Shown here: positions 36,534 to 45,878 of the stretch, piece after piece
Layout: every line of letters begins with the position of its first letter
Numbering within the stretch: position 1 is the first letter of the stretch
Origin: Desulfitobacterium metallireducens DSM 15288
GTDB taxonomy: Bacteria; Bacillota; Desulfitobacteriia; Desulfitobacteriales; Desulfitobacteriaceae
DNA: 64,000 bases
Reading direction: 5' to 3'
Assembly: GCF_000231405.2 (NCBI RefSeq)
Contig: NZ_CP007032.1
Span: 1,674,001 to 1,738,000, forward strand
The notes under the pieces: generated by a model
Databases searched by the model: none
The model's input: only the letters and a program-made list of their open reading frames with translations
What the model was told of the DNA's origin: nothing
Translations under genes and position numbers: made by a program

Positions 36534-37325
36534 CTATCTATAAAAACTGGCTATAACTTGGGCTGCTGGTAAAAAAAACATTTGTCCCAATAGCGTACCT
36601 ATTAATTTTGTTGCAATGAGTAGAACAACTAACGCTTTAACATCACCATAAGGTCGTTTTCCGCTTAATGCCTGATCAGTAATAATTGCTGACTTTGGAT
36701 CAATAAAGAAGGTTAATAATATACTTGCAATCCCATTGATCATTCCTGACGAGGCTACCGCCGCTAGTCTTGATTGCTCTGGAACCAAGAGTGCTGAATA
36801 ATAAGCAGCAAGAACGCCTATTGTGTATATTCCTGTAACTAAAGCATTTAAGATTAATAATCTTTTGGGAATTTCCCTGAATCTAAGCTTCTCCAACATT
36901 GTCTTAGAGGGTCTAACTGCACTTTTTACAATTCTTTTGAGATTATTTACTTGCAATGCCTCTACAACAAGGGATGGAACAGAACCTGTTAATTCCAAGC
37001 GTCTCACAGCGACTCCAAAGATCCTTAAAAAAGTCGGTATCAGAAGGATTCCAAATAGTGTTCCTATCGTTGACGCAAAAATTACTGTTCTCATGTCACT
37101 CACTGGATCTAAGCCCGTGCTAATACTTAACCCAACTATACTTCCAATTAAAGGTCCCTGAAACAAGTTGGCCGTTCGTGAAACAAGTACGAACATATTG
37201 AAAAGAGAAAAGGATAATGCAACTTGTCCACTTTTTACGGAATTTAATCGGACAGAGTAAGCAAGGGTGTCTACAATATGAATCACTATTGTCAGGATAA
37301 TTAATTCTATCAATGTTCTTTCCAT
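36534..37325 (-). CDS. amj: Lipid II flippase Amj family protein
   Basis: Integral membrane protein of 263 residues. The N-terminal block IHIVDTLAYSVRLNSVKSGQ and VALSFSLFNMFVLVSRTANL matches Amj (alternate to MurJ), which flips lipid-linked peptidoglycan precursor in B. subtilis under envelope stress. About six membrane helices with a loop at 125-150. Start ATG follows GAGAGG. It stands next to a VanZ-like gene, fitting an envelope-stress role, though control is not visible. Confidence 0.88.
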   Translation of the reverse strand: MERTLIELIILTIVIHIVDTLAYSVRLNSVKSGQVALSFSLFNMFVLVSRTANLFQGPLIGSIVGLSISTGLDPVSDMRTVIFASTIGTLFGILLIPTFLRIFGVAVRRLELTGSVPSLVVEALQVNNLKRIVKSAVRPSKTMLEKLRFREIPKRLLILNALVTGIYTIGVLAAYYSALLVPEQSRLAAVASSGMINGIASILLTFFIDPKSAIITDQALSGKRPYGDVKALVVLLIATKLIGTLLGQMFFLPAAQVIASFYR

Positions 37326-37421
37326 TGACCCACAATCCTCTCCACGAAAATAATGATGTCATCAAACGTTACAAGGATTCCCAATCTAACCAAACAGGTC
37401 GATGCCATATCTGTCTTTAGA

Positions 37422-37892
37422 CTATTCTTTAGCCCTAATCTTCTTCATTATCGGGTCAACTATTTTTCGACTTAAAATCAGAAATAAATAACCGACTAAT
37501 CCTCCCAGTGTATTCAAAATAACATCGTCTATATCAGTTATTCCGAGTTTAAGCCAAAACTGAATCATTTCAAGAAAAGAGCTAATTAGAAAAGTAATAC
37601 TCGTAATCCTTTTGAAACTTTTAAGGCTTTGAAAAATAAGGGGCAAGAGAAAACCCATTGGCATAAAAGCGAATATGTTGCCAAAAAGATTGAAAAACCA
37701 TACATCAAGTTTATATTTCCCCATACCCATTATGTAACTGAAAATTGTTTTAAATGGAATTAAATTATATCTTATTTCGTTTTCATAAAACCTAAAGTAC
37801 TGACCGTAGGCGTAAAAGAAAAGTCTATAGAGTAGATACGTAAAATACGTGAGAAAGAGTATAACTGTAATTTTTCGTATTAACTTATTCAT
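37422..37892 (-). CDS. VanZ-like membrane protein
   Basis: Protein of 156 residues with four or five membrane helices. VanZ signatures: YNLIPFKTI, NLFGNIFAFMPMGFLLP, and GITDIDDVILNTLGGLVGY. The family gives low-level teicoplanin resistance in some hosts. No strong ribosome site is visible. It is 96 nt upstream of amj in the same direction. Confidence 0.9.
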   Translation of the reverse strand: MNKLIRKITVILFLTYFTYLLYRLFFYAYGQYFRFYENEIRYNLIPFKTIFSYIMGMGKYKLDVWFFNLFGNIFAFMPMGFLLPLIFQSLKSFKRITSITFLISSFLEMIQFWLKLGITDIDDVILNTLGGLVGYLFLILSRKIVDPIMKKIRAKE

Positions 37893-38048
37893 TCTGAATT
37901 ATCCATACCTGCCCTCTTTCTAAGTCTCTAACGATGAACTTGGAAGGTCTATAATTTTGAACCTCAACGACTATGTAAACATGATTAAAAATGAATAGAA
38001 GTTAAGTTCAATCAATAAGGTTTAATAAAAGCTTATTGGAGGGACAAA

Positions 38049-38579
38049 GTGAAAAACCAATTTATCTTAGGGCTACTTCTTGGCATTTGTCTTTCAACAA
38101 TTACGCTAACCCCTTTGCTTTCGGCTAATAGTAATAGTTCAAATATCATAAAACACACTATTAACGATCATCTCACCTTGAACATTCCGGACTCGACCCG
38201 AGTAATTGAAAACAATATTATTGGCAATGGACAACTCTTATACAGTATTTATCTCGATGATCAGACACTGCTGCTAAGAGGCTATGCACAAATATGGAAT
38301 CTTAGTAACCTAGAAAACTATTTAGAGGAAAGCAAAAAGATTAGTACCTTTGACTTTAATTCTTATTCACTCAAACCGATTGAGGTGGGCAATTATGGCG
38401 GGTATTTAATCAAATGGACAGCATCCTTTGGAGTAAACTACAGAATTTCGGGGATTGAATACTGGTTGAAGAAATCCGACACTAGCGATGTATTAAGGAT
38501 TTCCTTCTTTACTGATACAACTTCCTTCACGAAAGAGCAGATAGAGTATATTGACAAAATTATCGGCTCTTTGAACTAA
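38049..38579 (+). CDS. Secreted hypothetical protein
   Basis: Protein of 176 residues with a signal peptide (MKNQFILGLLLGICLSTITL, likely cut after LLSA). The mature part is mixed beta/alpha with motifs GGYLIKWTASFGVNYRISG but no recognised family. GTG start follows GGAGGG. It has no partner gene on its strand. Confidence 0.7.
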   Translation: MKNQFILGLLLGICLSTITLTPLLSANSNSSNIIKHTINDHLTLNIPDSTRVIENNIIGNGQLLYSIYLDDQTLLLRGYAQIWNLSNLENYLEESKKISTFDFNSYSLKPIEVGNYGGYLIKWTASFGVNYRISGIEYWLKKSDTSDVLRISFFTDTTSFTKEQIEYIDKIIGSLN

Positions 38580-38603
38580 CCGTTTACGCTTTTTTATTCC
38601 TCC

Positions 38604-39293
38604 CTAATCAAGTGCAAAGTTTACAGCACCTATTGCATGGAGCAAAGTTGTATCATATAACGGCACTGTCGAGTCCTCTAATTTAACTAATAAGCCAATT
38701 TCCGTACAACCTAGGATGATTCCATCCGCACCTTGTTCTACTAAGTCCTCAATAATTTTTTTATATCTGGCTCTTGATTCATCAACAATTTGTCCTAAGC
38801 ATAGTTCTTTATAAATGACTGCATTTACTATTACTCTATCTGTTTCCTTCGGAATTAAAACCTTGATACCTTGAGTCTCTAAGCGTAATTTGTAAAAATC
38901 CTGTTCCATTGTGTATCTTGTTCCCAACAACCCAATTGTTTTTATTCCATCAGATAGAACTTGTTCTGCTGTGATATCCGCAATGTGAAGTAATGGAATA
39001 TGAATACCTGCCTGAATTTCGTTAGCAACTTTGTGCATAGTATTCGTGCAAAGGACAATAAAATCTGCCCCTGCTGCCTCAAGGCTCCGAGCAGCGTCTG
39101 CTAGAATTTTCGCAGCCTTTTCCCATTCACCATTCGTTTGATAGATCTCTATTTCCTCAAAGTCTACGCTATATAGAAAACATTTTGCCGAGTGCAAACC
39201 TCCAAGCCTCTGCTTTACTTCTTCATTAATAATTCGATAATATTCGGAAGACGACTCCCAACTCATCCCTCCGATTAAACCAATTGTTTTCAT
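38604..39293 (-). CDS. Aspartate/glutamate racemase family protein
   Basis: Cofactor-independent racemase of 229 residues. Both catalytic Cys are present, in VLCTNTMHK (about 80) and ILGCTEIGLL (about 190), with starting motif IGLIGGMSWESS. It converts L- to D-aspartate or a related acid. ATG 39293 lies 8 nt after GGAGGA. The upstream 200 nt to the next gene show nothing clear. Confidence 0.92.
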   Translation of the reverse strand: MKTIGLIGGMSWESSSEYYRIINEEVKQRLGGLHSAKCFLYSVDFEEIEIYQTNGEWEKAAKILADAARSLEAAGADFIVLCTNTMHKVANEIQAGIHIPLLHIADITAEQVLSDGIKTIGLLGTRYTMEQDFYKLRLETQGIKVLIPKETDRVIVNAVIYKELCLGQIVDESRARYKKIIEDLVEQGADGIILGCTEIGLLVKLEDSTVPLYDTTLLHAIGAVNFALD

Positions 39294-39493
39294 CGATTTC
39301 TCCTCCAATTTATTCTATCTTAGGCTGTCGTCTAACATTCTGAGCTTTTCCGCTGCGTCCTAACTGCTTGCATCCCTACCAACGTGCCACGATAATAAAC
39401 CTCCTCTGTTTAATAAAATTGTGTTGAGATCACCATTAAATTTGCTTTGAACGTCCAATAATGAGAAGATCAAAACAGTTGAGACCTGCCCTT

Positions 39494-40210
39494 TTATAAC
39501 TTGTTTGTTTCTATTAGCGAAGAACAATATAAACAATCCCGTTTCTTGTTACAATACAAACATTGATCTTCCTGAAACGCGGGTAAATCCTGTCCTGCCA
39601 AAATGATACCCGTTAAAGATTTCAAGGGGCGTAGCGATAAATCTCTTTGGAGCGTAATTCCAATTGCATAGGCTTCGCTCACTTGATACAGTTCATTTTG
39701 CGCCTCTATCGGTATTCCTTGACACCCAGGGCTGAGTGTATGGCTTAATGTTTTGTGAGGGGTATACTCCTCGGAAATTTCAACTTGAAATTCATTTCGG
39801 ATTTTCTTTTCAGCTTCTTCCAAAGCTAGAAGTCCAATGGCTTCGATCATATAACCGGACATGTAATCTTTTGCTTTAAAAAATTCCAAAGTCCAATCAT
39901 CAATCATTGAACCCAACGTGACAGAAAATAATGCTGCATACTTAGCTTTATTGAATAAGGGATGCTTATACGGTAAAAGTATTAAGCCTTCATTGCTTTC
40001 TAACCTCTTTGTGTTGGGATTAATTTCGGTAAAGAGTAAAGTCGCTTTTGGTCTTATCTCCTGGTTAAAAACTTGAAGACATTGAGAATAAGTATCCTTT
40101 GAAAATTCATCTGTATTATTCTTGGATAGAAATGGAGCCAAATAACGTCTTACTTGCTGTTGATCATGAATCAAATCTTGGGGTAAAAAGTTAATCCTCC
40201 GCTTATGCAT
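39494..40210 (-). CDS. MetH-activation-domain-like protein with Cys cluster
   Basis: Protein of 238 residues. Residues about 150-205 match the SAM-binding reactivation module of B12-dependent methionine synthase (SHTLSPGCQGIPIEAQNELY, then IGITLQ and PLKSLTGIILAG). The C-terminus adds CLYCNKKRDCLYC, a four-Cys set that could hold an Fe-S cluster. Such free-standing modules may reduce or reactivate a corrinoid protein. GGGAGG precedes ATG. No cognate methyltransferase is adjacent; the homocysteine methyltransferase family gene is 3 kb away. Confidence 0.75.
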   Translation of the reverse strand: MHKRRINFLPQDLIHDQQQVRRYLAPFLSKNNTDEFSKDTYSQCLQVFNQEIRPKATLLFTEINPNTKRLESNEGLILLPYKHPLFNKAKYAALFSVTLGSMIDDWTLEFFKAKDYMSGYMIEAIGLLALEEAEKKIRNEFQVEISEEYTPHKTLSHTLSPGCQGIPIEAQNELYQVSEAYAIGITLQRDLSLRPLKSLTGIILAGQDLPAFQEDQCLYCNKKRDCLYCSSLIETNKL

Positions 40211-40342
40211 GGTAACCTCCCTATCAAAAAATAGGATGTACTTTTCTTCTACCCTAATTCGTCATTCTAATCTTAGCACCCTTTAAGAATGAGAAATTTT
40301 TTTCACTTTAGCACCGTTTACAACTACTCTGAATGGATAACA

Positions 40343-40373
40343 AGCACCATACCACTTAGCGTGATATGGTGCT
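40343..40373 (-). terminator. Stem-loop downstream of ubiB
   Basis: Thirteen-position stem with one mismatch (40343-40354 region with 40361-40373) and short loop; little T follows on the minus strand. Confidence 0.5.
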
Positions 40374-40433
40374 GCTCAATGTTTATCCATCTAATTTCAG
40401 CCTAATAGCATAAAAGGGCTTAGCTTTTCTAAT

Positions 40434-42116
40434 CTAGAATCGCCCCGAACGGAAAATTGAGGCTATTAATAGAACAAACATGATAAAAGCGAAGGTGAAA
40501 CCGACATCAATCGCCGGAATGCGGCCGAAGAGTATGGGCTGACTCCCCCCTAGGGCAGAGGCAATAATGAGGCCAGCCATTATAATACTAAAAGCTAGGA
40601 GCACAAGACTAAACGAAAGCTGATTGCTCAGTCGATCCATTTTTTTAAGGAAATTTCCGAGTTCTGGTGTAACAATTTCAAAGCGAATTTTTCCATTTTG
40701 GGCACTTCGCAGGAACTCTTTCGCTTGTTGGGGCAGATCAACTGCCAGATCAACTGTATCTCTGAGATTATTCCACGTCTTTTCAGCAATATTTTTCGGT
40801 TCAAAACGTTCCTTTAACAGTTGTTTGCCATAAGGTTGAGCAATATCAATGATGCTTATTTCAGGATCTAATTGTTCAACGATCCCCTCTAAACTTAAAA
40901 GTGATTTCCCAAGTAACACTAAATCAGCAGGGATCTGAATGCGATGGCGATAAGCAACTTTAAAAAGGTCATTGACCGCCTCTCCCAAATGAATTTCGCT
41001 CATGGCGACATCAAGGTATTTTTCCCGCAAATTGTCTACGTCGCGGTAAAGTAGCTTCATGTTGACGTCCGACGGGGCAATCCCCATATCGAGGACGGCA
41101 TCTACCATATCTTTTGTTTTCTTCCGCATCATCCCAATAACTAAGGAAGAAAAATTGTACTTCATCTCGGACGAAAGTCGTCCGACCATACCAAAGTCAA
41201 TCAAAGAAATAATTTGCCCCGGTAAAATAAAAATATTTCCGGGGTGAGGGTCTCCATGAAAAAAACCATCAATCAGAATCTGTTTAAACATGGCCTTTAC
41301 TAAATTCTCACCAATCGTTTTTAAGCTATACCCTAATGCTGTAAGATCTTCGAACTGACTTAATTTGACGCCATGTACAAATTCTAGAGTAAGAATCTTT
41401 TTAGTCGAGTAATCCCAATAAATCTTAGGAATATGAACCTCTGGTGTATCCTTAAATTGTGAACCAATTTTCTCAGCATTTCGCCCTTCGATGCTATAAT
41501 CAAGCTCGGAGCGCAACGAGCGGGCAAATTCCTCGACCATTTCTTTCAATTGATAGTGTTTAGCCCAATCGACTCGGTTTTCCGCTATCGTTGCCAGATC
41601 TAATAGAATCTCTAAATCCGTTTCTATTGTCTGTGTGATCTGAGGTCGCTGGACTTTTACCGCCACTTTTTCCCCTGATTTAAGGACGGCCCTGTATACT
41701 TGTCCAATCGATGCAGCAGCAATTGGAATTTCTTCAAACCGCTCAAAGATTTCAGTGGGTTTCTTCCCTAATTCGCTTTCAATAATTTGACTGGCCTCAT
41801 CATAGGGAAACGGAGCCACTTGATCTTGGAGTTTTTCTAATTCTCGAATCAAGAAATCCGGCAAGATATCGGGGCGTGTACTTGCGATTTGCCCTAATTT
41901 TACATAGGTTGGGCCTAGCTCCTCTAGTGCGTGTCGCAAGCGTGCCCCAACAGTTTGTGGATCAATTTCTTCCTGAGTCTGAAAAATTAATCGTTTGGGT
42001 AAAGACAATAAATTTGTAAGCCCCATCTCTTCGATGATGAGGCCAAATCCATGCCGAGCAAGAACCGTAGCAACTTCTCTATACCGATTTAAGTGACGGA
42101 TTCTTTTTCCAATCAT
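40434..42116 (-). CDS. ubiB: UbiB/ABC1-type atypical kinase
   Basis: Protein of 560 residues. The UbiB signatures are present: KLGQIASTRPD (KxGQ), AAASIGQVYRA, the lysine in VAVKVQRP, GDPHPGN and the metal-binding LIDFGMVG. Two membrane helices end the protein (about 500-555). UbiB kinases assist quinone-lipid biosynthesis; here the organism probably makes menaquinone, so the client is unclear. It is 45 nt after a phasin-like gene and likely cotranscribed. Confidence 0.93.
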   Translation of the reverse strand: MIGKRIRHLNRYREVATVLARHGFGLIIEEMGLTNLLSLPKRLIFQTQEEIDPQTVGARLRHALEELGPTYVKLGQIASTRPDILPDFLIRELEKLQDQVAPFPYDEASQIIESELGKKPTEIFERFEEIPIAAASIGQVYRAVLKSGEKVAVKVQRPQITQTIETDLEILLDLATIAENRVDWAKHYQLKEMVEEFARSLRSELDYSIEGRNAEKIGSQFKDTPEVHIPKIYWDYSTKKILTLEFVHGVKLSQFEDLTALGYSLKTIGENLVKAMFKQILIDGFFHGDPHPGNIFILPGQIISLIDFGMVGRLSSEMKYNFSSLVIGMMRKKTKDMVDAVLDMGIAPSDVNMKLLYRDVDNLREKYLDVAMSEIHLGEAVNDLFKVAYRHRIQIPADLVLLGKSLLSLEGIVEQLDPEISIIDIAQPYGKQLLKERFEPKNIAEKTWNNLRDTVDLAVDLPQQAKEFLRSAQNGKIRFEIVTPELGNFLKKMDRLSNQLSFSLVLLAFSIIMAGLIIASALGGSQPILFGRIPAIDVGFTFAFIMFVLLIASIFRSGRF

Positions 42117-42160
42117 TCGTGCTCCCCTAATTTCGTACTCCTTTAATTAATTCGTACTCC

Positions 42161-42484
42161 TCAATCGTTACCAGGCGTATGTTCCTGGACATTTCCCAGT
42201 TGATTCTCCAGATTCGCGATTCTTTTTTCTAAACGCTCGATATCGGCATGAGTTGGAATTTTTAGTTCCCCTAAAAGTTTCTGAAATTGCTCCTGAATTT
42301 TTGTATTAACTTCTTGTTGTTGCTCTTCGCCTTTCTGAACGAGTTCATTAACGAGCTCTTTCGATTCTGTCACCGAAACTTCGCCTTTTTTCACTAATTC
42401 ATCCACAGCTTTTTCAATTTGTTCTTTACTCATAATTGCAAAACCTAACCCAAGTGCTAGCCCCTTTTTTAAAAGATCAATCAT
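42161..42484 (-). CDS. Phasin-like coiled-coil protein
   Basis: Protein of 107 residues: hydrophobic start (LLKKGLALGLGFAIM), amphipathic helices, and a C-terminal coiled coil (ADIERLEKRIANLENQLG). It resembles the polyhydroxyalkanoate granule-associated (PhaF/PhaI) family. ATG 42484 follows GGAGG. Directly upstream of ubiB, so it may work with the kinase at the membrane or in lipid handling. Confidence 0.75.
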   Translation of the reverse strand: MIDLLKKGLALGLGFAIMSKEQIEKAVDELVKKGEVSVTESKELVNELVQKGEEQQQEVNTKIQEQFQKLLGELKIPTHADIERLEKRIANLENQLGNVQEHTPGND

Positions 42485-42682
42485 TAAAGCCAACCTCCTT
42501 CAAAATTCCAGTTATTAGTTAACTATAAATTCATCTAACTAATCTGTTCTTGTTCTATCGTCTTTTTCCTCCTCCCCTATATATAAAATTATTGGCCCTT
42601 TTTATCCTGCATTTTTTGAGCTATTCTTAGATATTTAATTCCTCGTTTCTATTATGAACGAAAGGTCAAAAAATATTTACTA

Positions 42683-42711
42683 TTGGCGATTTGAGCATTG
42701 TCCACTATAAT
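42683..42711 (+). promoter_or_regulatory. SigA-type promoter of the GNAT gene
   Basis: TTGGCG, 17-nt spacer, TATAAT, 43 nt before the TTG start of the 42755 gene. Confidence 0.65.
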
Positions 42712-42754
42712 TTAGTCTATTAAATCATTAAACCATTAGATTGGAGAGATACAA

Positions 42755-43264
42755 TTGGAATCAATCGCTACCCCATTAACTCAGTTAAAATTTCGATTTG
42801 CTGACGTCAATGATGTTCCCCTTATTTTAGGGTTTATCAAGGAGTTAGCGGAATATGAAAAAATGTCAAACGAAGTTGTGGCTACTGAAGAGGTTTTAAG
42901 AAATTCTCTCTTTGAACGAAAGATGGCCGAGGTGATTATCGCAGAATATAATCAGAAACCTGTGGGCTTTGCGTTGTTTTTCCATAACTTTTCAACGTTC
43001 TTAGGACGTCCGGGAATTTACTTAGAAGACTTATATATTAAACCTGAAATGAGAGGAAAAGGTGTTGGAAAAATTCTTCTCGCCTACCTTGCTCAATTGA
43101 CACTTGAAAGAAATTGTGGACGGTTAGAGTGGTCATGTTTAGACTGGAATGAACCCTCTATCCACTTCTATAGAAATCTAGGTGCAGCCCCGATGGATGA
43201 ATGGACAGTATTTCGCGTTACCGATCAGGCCTTAGATAATTTAGCCAAACAATTTCTTCCCTAA
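42755..43264 (+). CDS. GNAT N-acetyltransferase (diamine-type)
   Basis: Protein of 169 residues similar to spermidine/spermine N-acetyltransferases: FADVNDVPLILGFIKELAEY at the start, then acetyl-CoA loop EMRGKGVGKILL and CGRLEWSCLDWNEPSIHFYR. TTG start follows GGAGAG. It may acetylate a polyamine or thialysine, but this is family-based. Confidence 0.88.
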   Translation: MESIATPLTQLKFRFADVNDVPLILGFIKELAEYEKMSNEVVATEEVLRNSLFERKMAEVIIAEYNQKPVGFALFFHNFSTFLGRPGIYLEDLYIKPEMRGKGVGKILLAYLAQLTLERNCGRLEWSCLDWNEPSIHFYRNLGAAPMDEWTVFRVTDQALDNLAKQFLP

Positions 43265-43334
43265 CTTGATCAGTTATCTTTTATTCACTTCCATATTTTA
43301 TATAAAGACAACTTATGTAACCATGCTTTATACT

Positions 43335-43374
43335 AGAGGCAACCCACACAAGCGATGTGAGTTGCCTCTTCTTT
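43335..43374 (+). terminator. Rho-independent terminator after the GNAT gene
   Basis: Nine-base-pair outer stem (43335-43343 with 43361-43369), one mismatch, four more pairs, then CTTTT. It lies just before the ribosome site of the NlpC/P60 gene. Confidence 0.75.
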
Positions 43375-43390
43375 TGAAAGGAGTTATTGA

Positions 43391-44077
43391 ATGAATATTT
43401 TTGTGAATAAAAGAATCAATTTTACAATAGCATCCTTATTATCCATGGGACTGTTTGTAAGTGCCTTAACTGCTGCTCCAAATCCAATTTCTCCCGACCA
43501 GCCTAACGAAAAAATGGTTGCTCAACTTGAACCTCTTAAAACGCCTGAGGAAACTACCGCTACTGAGTCCCCTACTCAAGTATCAGATGCAAGTTCAAAT
43601 GCTTCACAATCTATCTCGTCAAGTTCTGTAACTCCTCGTCCCCGTGCCCAATCTCAAGTGTCAGTATCTAGAGGAACAGTTAGTGAAAAGTCATCTGGCC
43701 CATCATCGAGTCAAAAAGCAACAGCCATTATCGCGACCGCTAAAAAGTACATCGGCATCAAATACGTTTGGGGCGGTACTACGCCAAGTGGATTTGACTG
43801 TTCCGGCTTCACTCAATATGTCTTTGCCCAACATGGCATTACACTCCCTCGCGTTTCACGCGATCAATATAATACCGGACGCGGTGTTTCCTTAAATAGC
43901 CTTCAGCCTGGAGATTTAATCTTTTTCTCATTAGATGAGGATAAAGTGATTGATCATGTAGGAATTTATACAGGAAATGGGCAATTTATTAATGCATCCT
44001 CCTCAAAAGGGGTAACGATCTATTCCCTCGGATCGTATTGGAACTCCCACTTTATTGGAGCCACGCGAGTTCTTTAA
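43391..44077 (+). CDS. Secreted NlpC/P60 endopeptidase
   Basis: Peptidoglycan endopeptidase of 228 residues. A signal peptide (about 1-29) is followed by a Ser/Pro/Thr-rich linker (about 35-110) and an NlpC/P60 domain with YVWGGTTPSGFDCSGF (catalytic Cys), DHVGIYTGNGQFI (catalytic His) and the third residue in IYSLGSYW region. No LysM or SH3 wall-binding module is present. It should cut D-Glu to diamino-acid bonds in the wall. Confidence 0.93.
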   Translation: MNIFVNKRINFTIASLLSMGLFVSALTAAPNPISPDQPNEKMVAQLEPLKTPEETTATESPTQVSDASSNASQSISSSSVTPRPRAQSQVSVSRGTVSEKSSGPSSSQKATAIIATAKKYIGIKYVWGGTTPSGFDCSGFTQYVFAQHGITLPRVSRDQYNTGRGVSLNSLQPGDLIFFSLDEDKVIDHVGIYTGNGQFINASSSKGVTIYSLGSYWNSHFIGATRVL

Positions 44078-44086
44078 ACGCGATTC

Positions 44087-44956
44087 TTAGCCATTGATTA
44101 TCGTTCCCCCATTGACATGGAGGATTTGACCTGACATGTAAGAGGAGTCCATGCTTGCCAAAAAAACATAAGCAGGGGCGAGTTCCTTAGGCTGTCCTGC
44201 GCGTTTCATCGGTGTGGTACTACCGAAGGTGGTAACTTGATCCTCTGAGAACGATGATGGAATCAGCGGGGTCCAAATCGGGCCAGGCGCTACTCCATTC
44301 ACACGGATTCCCCGTTGAACCAAAGATTCGGACAAAGAACGCGTGAAGGAAACGACTGCACCTTTACTTGCGGAATAATCGATAAGCTGATCGTGACCCT
44401 CATAAGCTGTGATTGAGGTTGTATTGATGATGCAAGCCCCAAGCTTAAGATGAGGTAGAGCGGCGCGTGTAAGATAAAAACACGAAAAGATATTTGTCTT
44501 AAAGGTTCTCTCGAGCTGAGAAGCAGAAATATCTGAAAGACTTTTTTGAACGTGCTGCTCGCCCGCGTTATTGACCAGAATATCAAGCTGATTAAACGTT
44601 TTTATAACCTCACCGATTGCACTCTGGCAAAAGCTTTCCTCGCCCACATCTCCAGCCAAACTTAAGCAACGTCGACCTAACGCTTCGATTCGTGCACGCG
44701 TGTCATGAGCATCGGACTGTTCATTCAGATAGATGAACGCAATGTCTGCTCCTTCTTTGGCATATGCAAGTGCTACTGCGCGGCCGATTCCACTATCCCC
44801 ACCTGTAATCAATGCAACCTTTCCATTAAGCTTTCCACTGCCTAAGTATTGTGGATCTTCGAATATCGGAAACGGGTTCATCCTGCTTTCAATCCCCGGT
44901 TGTTGATCCTGATGCTGAGGGGGAAACATGATCACTGGTATTTTAGTTTGACTCAC
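44087..44956 (-). CDS. Short-chain dehydrogenase/reductase
   Basis: SDR of 289 residues with an N-terminal extension rich in Gln and Pro (about 1-40), as in YhdF/YhxC-type enzymes. Cofactor motif TGGDSGIG, NNAG, and catalytic Ser plus YSASK (Tyr-x3-Lys) are present. GTG at 44956 is about 10 nt after GGAG; GTG 44965 overlaps that site. Substrate is unknown. It converges with the NlpC gene with a 9-bp gap. Confidence 0.9.
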   Translation of the reverse strand: MSQTKIPVIMFPPQHQDQQPGIESRMNPFPIFEDPQYLGSGKLNGKVALITGGDSGIGRAVALAYAKEGADIAFIYLNEQSDAHDTRARIEALGRRCLSLAGDVGEESFCQSAIGEVIKTFNQLDILVNNAGEQHVQKSLSDISASQLERTFKTNIFSCFYLTRAALPHLKLGACIINTTSITAYEGHDQLIDYSASKGAVVSFTRSLSESLVQRGIRVNGVAPGPIWTPLIPSSFSEDQVTTFGSTTPMKRAGQPKELAPAYVFLASMDSSYMSGQILHVNGGTIING

Positions 44957-45014
44957 TTTTATCACTCTCCATCCTATTAGTCTGGAAAGTTTGGCTGAAA
45001 ACTATGCATAGATA

Positions 45015-45056
45015 CACCGCTAGGATTTGTACTCAAATGTACTCTTCCTAGCGGTG
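45015..45056. other. Orphan stem-loop between divergent genes
   Basis: Perfect 11-bp stem (45015-45025 with 45046-45056) enclosing a second short repeat (GTAC...GTAC). It lies between the divergent SDR and hemolysin III genes, where no transcript should end. A short RNA, leader attenuator or protein site are possible. Confidence 0.5.
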
Positions 45057-45159
45057 CACTATTTTAATTGAATATATAATATTATTTGCTTTTAGCCATC
45101 GAGAAGACTAAAATTTAATCATATTCTTTTACCTTTTATGTATTGGATAGGAGGGCCAT

Positions 45160-45813
45160 ATGAAAGTTACAAAAATTAAAGAACCGATGAACGCACTTAC
45201 CCACTTTATCCCCTTCGTAGCCGCTTGGTTTGGACTTGTTTCGTTAATTCTGTTGTCACAAGGAAATCTCTCGAAAACCATTACCATGACTATTTACGGA
45301 CTGAGTGTTATTGCTTTGTATGGTACAAGTTCTCTCTATCATGCTCTTCGAACGACTCCTCAGAAAGAACTGACCTTACGTAAGATTGACCATATGATGA
45401 TTTATGTTCTCATTGCAGGCTCTTACACGCCGGTATTCTACTATGGTTTAGAAGGAGCCTGGCGCTGGGTAATGCTCCTTGCCGTATGGGTTCTTGCAAT
45501 AGTTGGAGTTATCCTGAAGATCTGGTTCATCAATGCTCCACGCTATGTTTCAACCGCTTTTTATGTCACTCTAGGCTGGATTGCCCTTGTTCCTATCTTC
45601 CAACTTATTCATAATCTCCCGCTCGGCTCGCTTATTATGATGGTCGGCGGTGGCGTGATGTATACTGTGGGTGCGATTATCTACGCCGCAAAAATCTTTA
45701 AGCTTCCCCGCTTACATCTTGGATTCCACGAAATTTTCCACATCTTTATCGCAACAGGAACTCTCATTCATTTTATCATGATCCTGATCTATTTTGTACC
45801 AATCTCGAGTTAA
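45160..45813 (+). CDS. Hemolysin III family (PAQR-like) membrane protein
   Basis: Protein of 217 residues with seven predicted helices. Family motifs: TSSLYHAL, RKIDHMMIYVLIAGSYTP and LGFHEIFHIFI, giving the conserved His residues that bind zinc in PAQR proteins. Despite the name, haemolysis is not established for most members. AGGAGGG precedes ATG. Confidence 0.93.
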   Translation: MKVTKIKEPMNALTHFIPFVAAWFGLVSLILLSQGNLSKTITMTIYGLSVIALYGTSSLYHALRTTPQKELTLRKIDHMMIYVLIAGSYTPVFYYGLEGAWRWVMLLAVWVLAIVGVILKIWFINAPRYVSTAFYVTLGWIALVPIFQLIHNLPLGSLIMMVGGGVMYTVGAIIYAAKIFKLPRLHLGFHEIFHIFIATGTLIHFIMILIYFVPISS

Positions 45814-45878
45814 CTGAGTATGAACTCTCCTCTTTGCTCATATCTTTTTTAAAGAACTAGAGCAAAGGAGGATCATGA

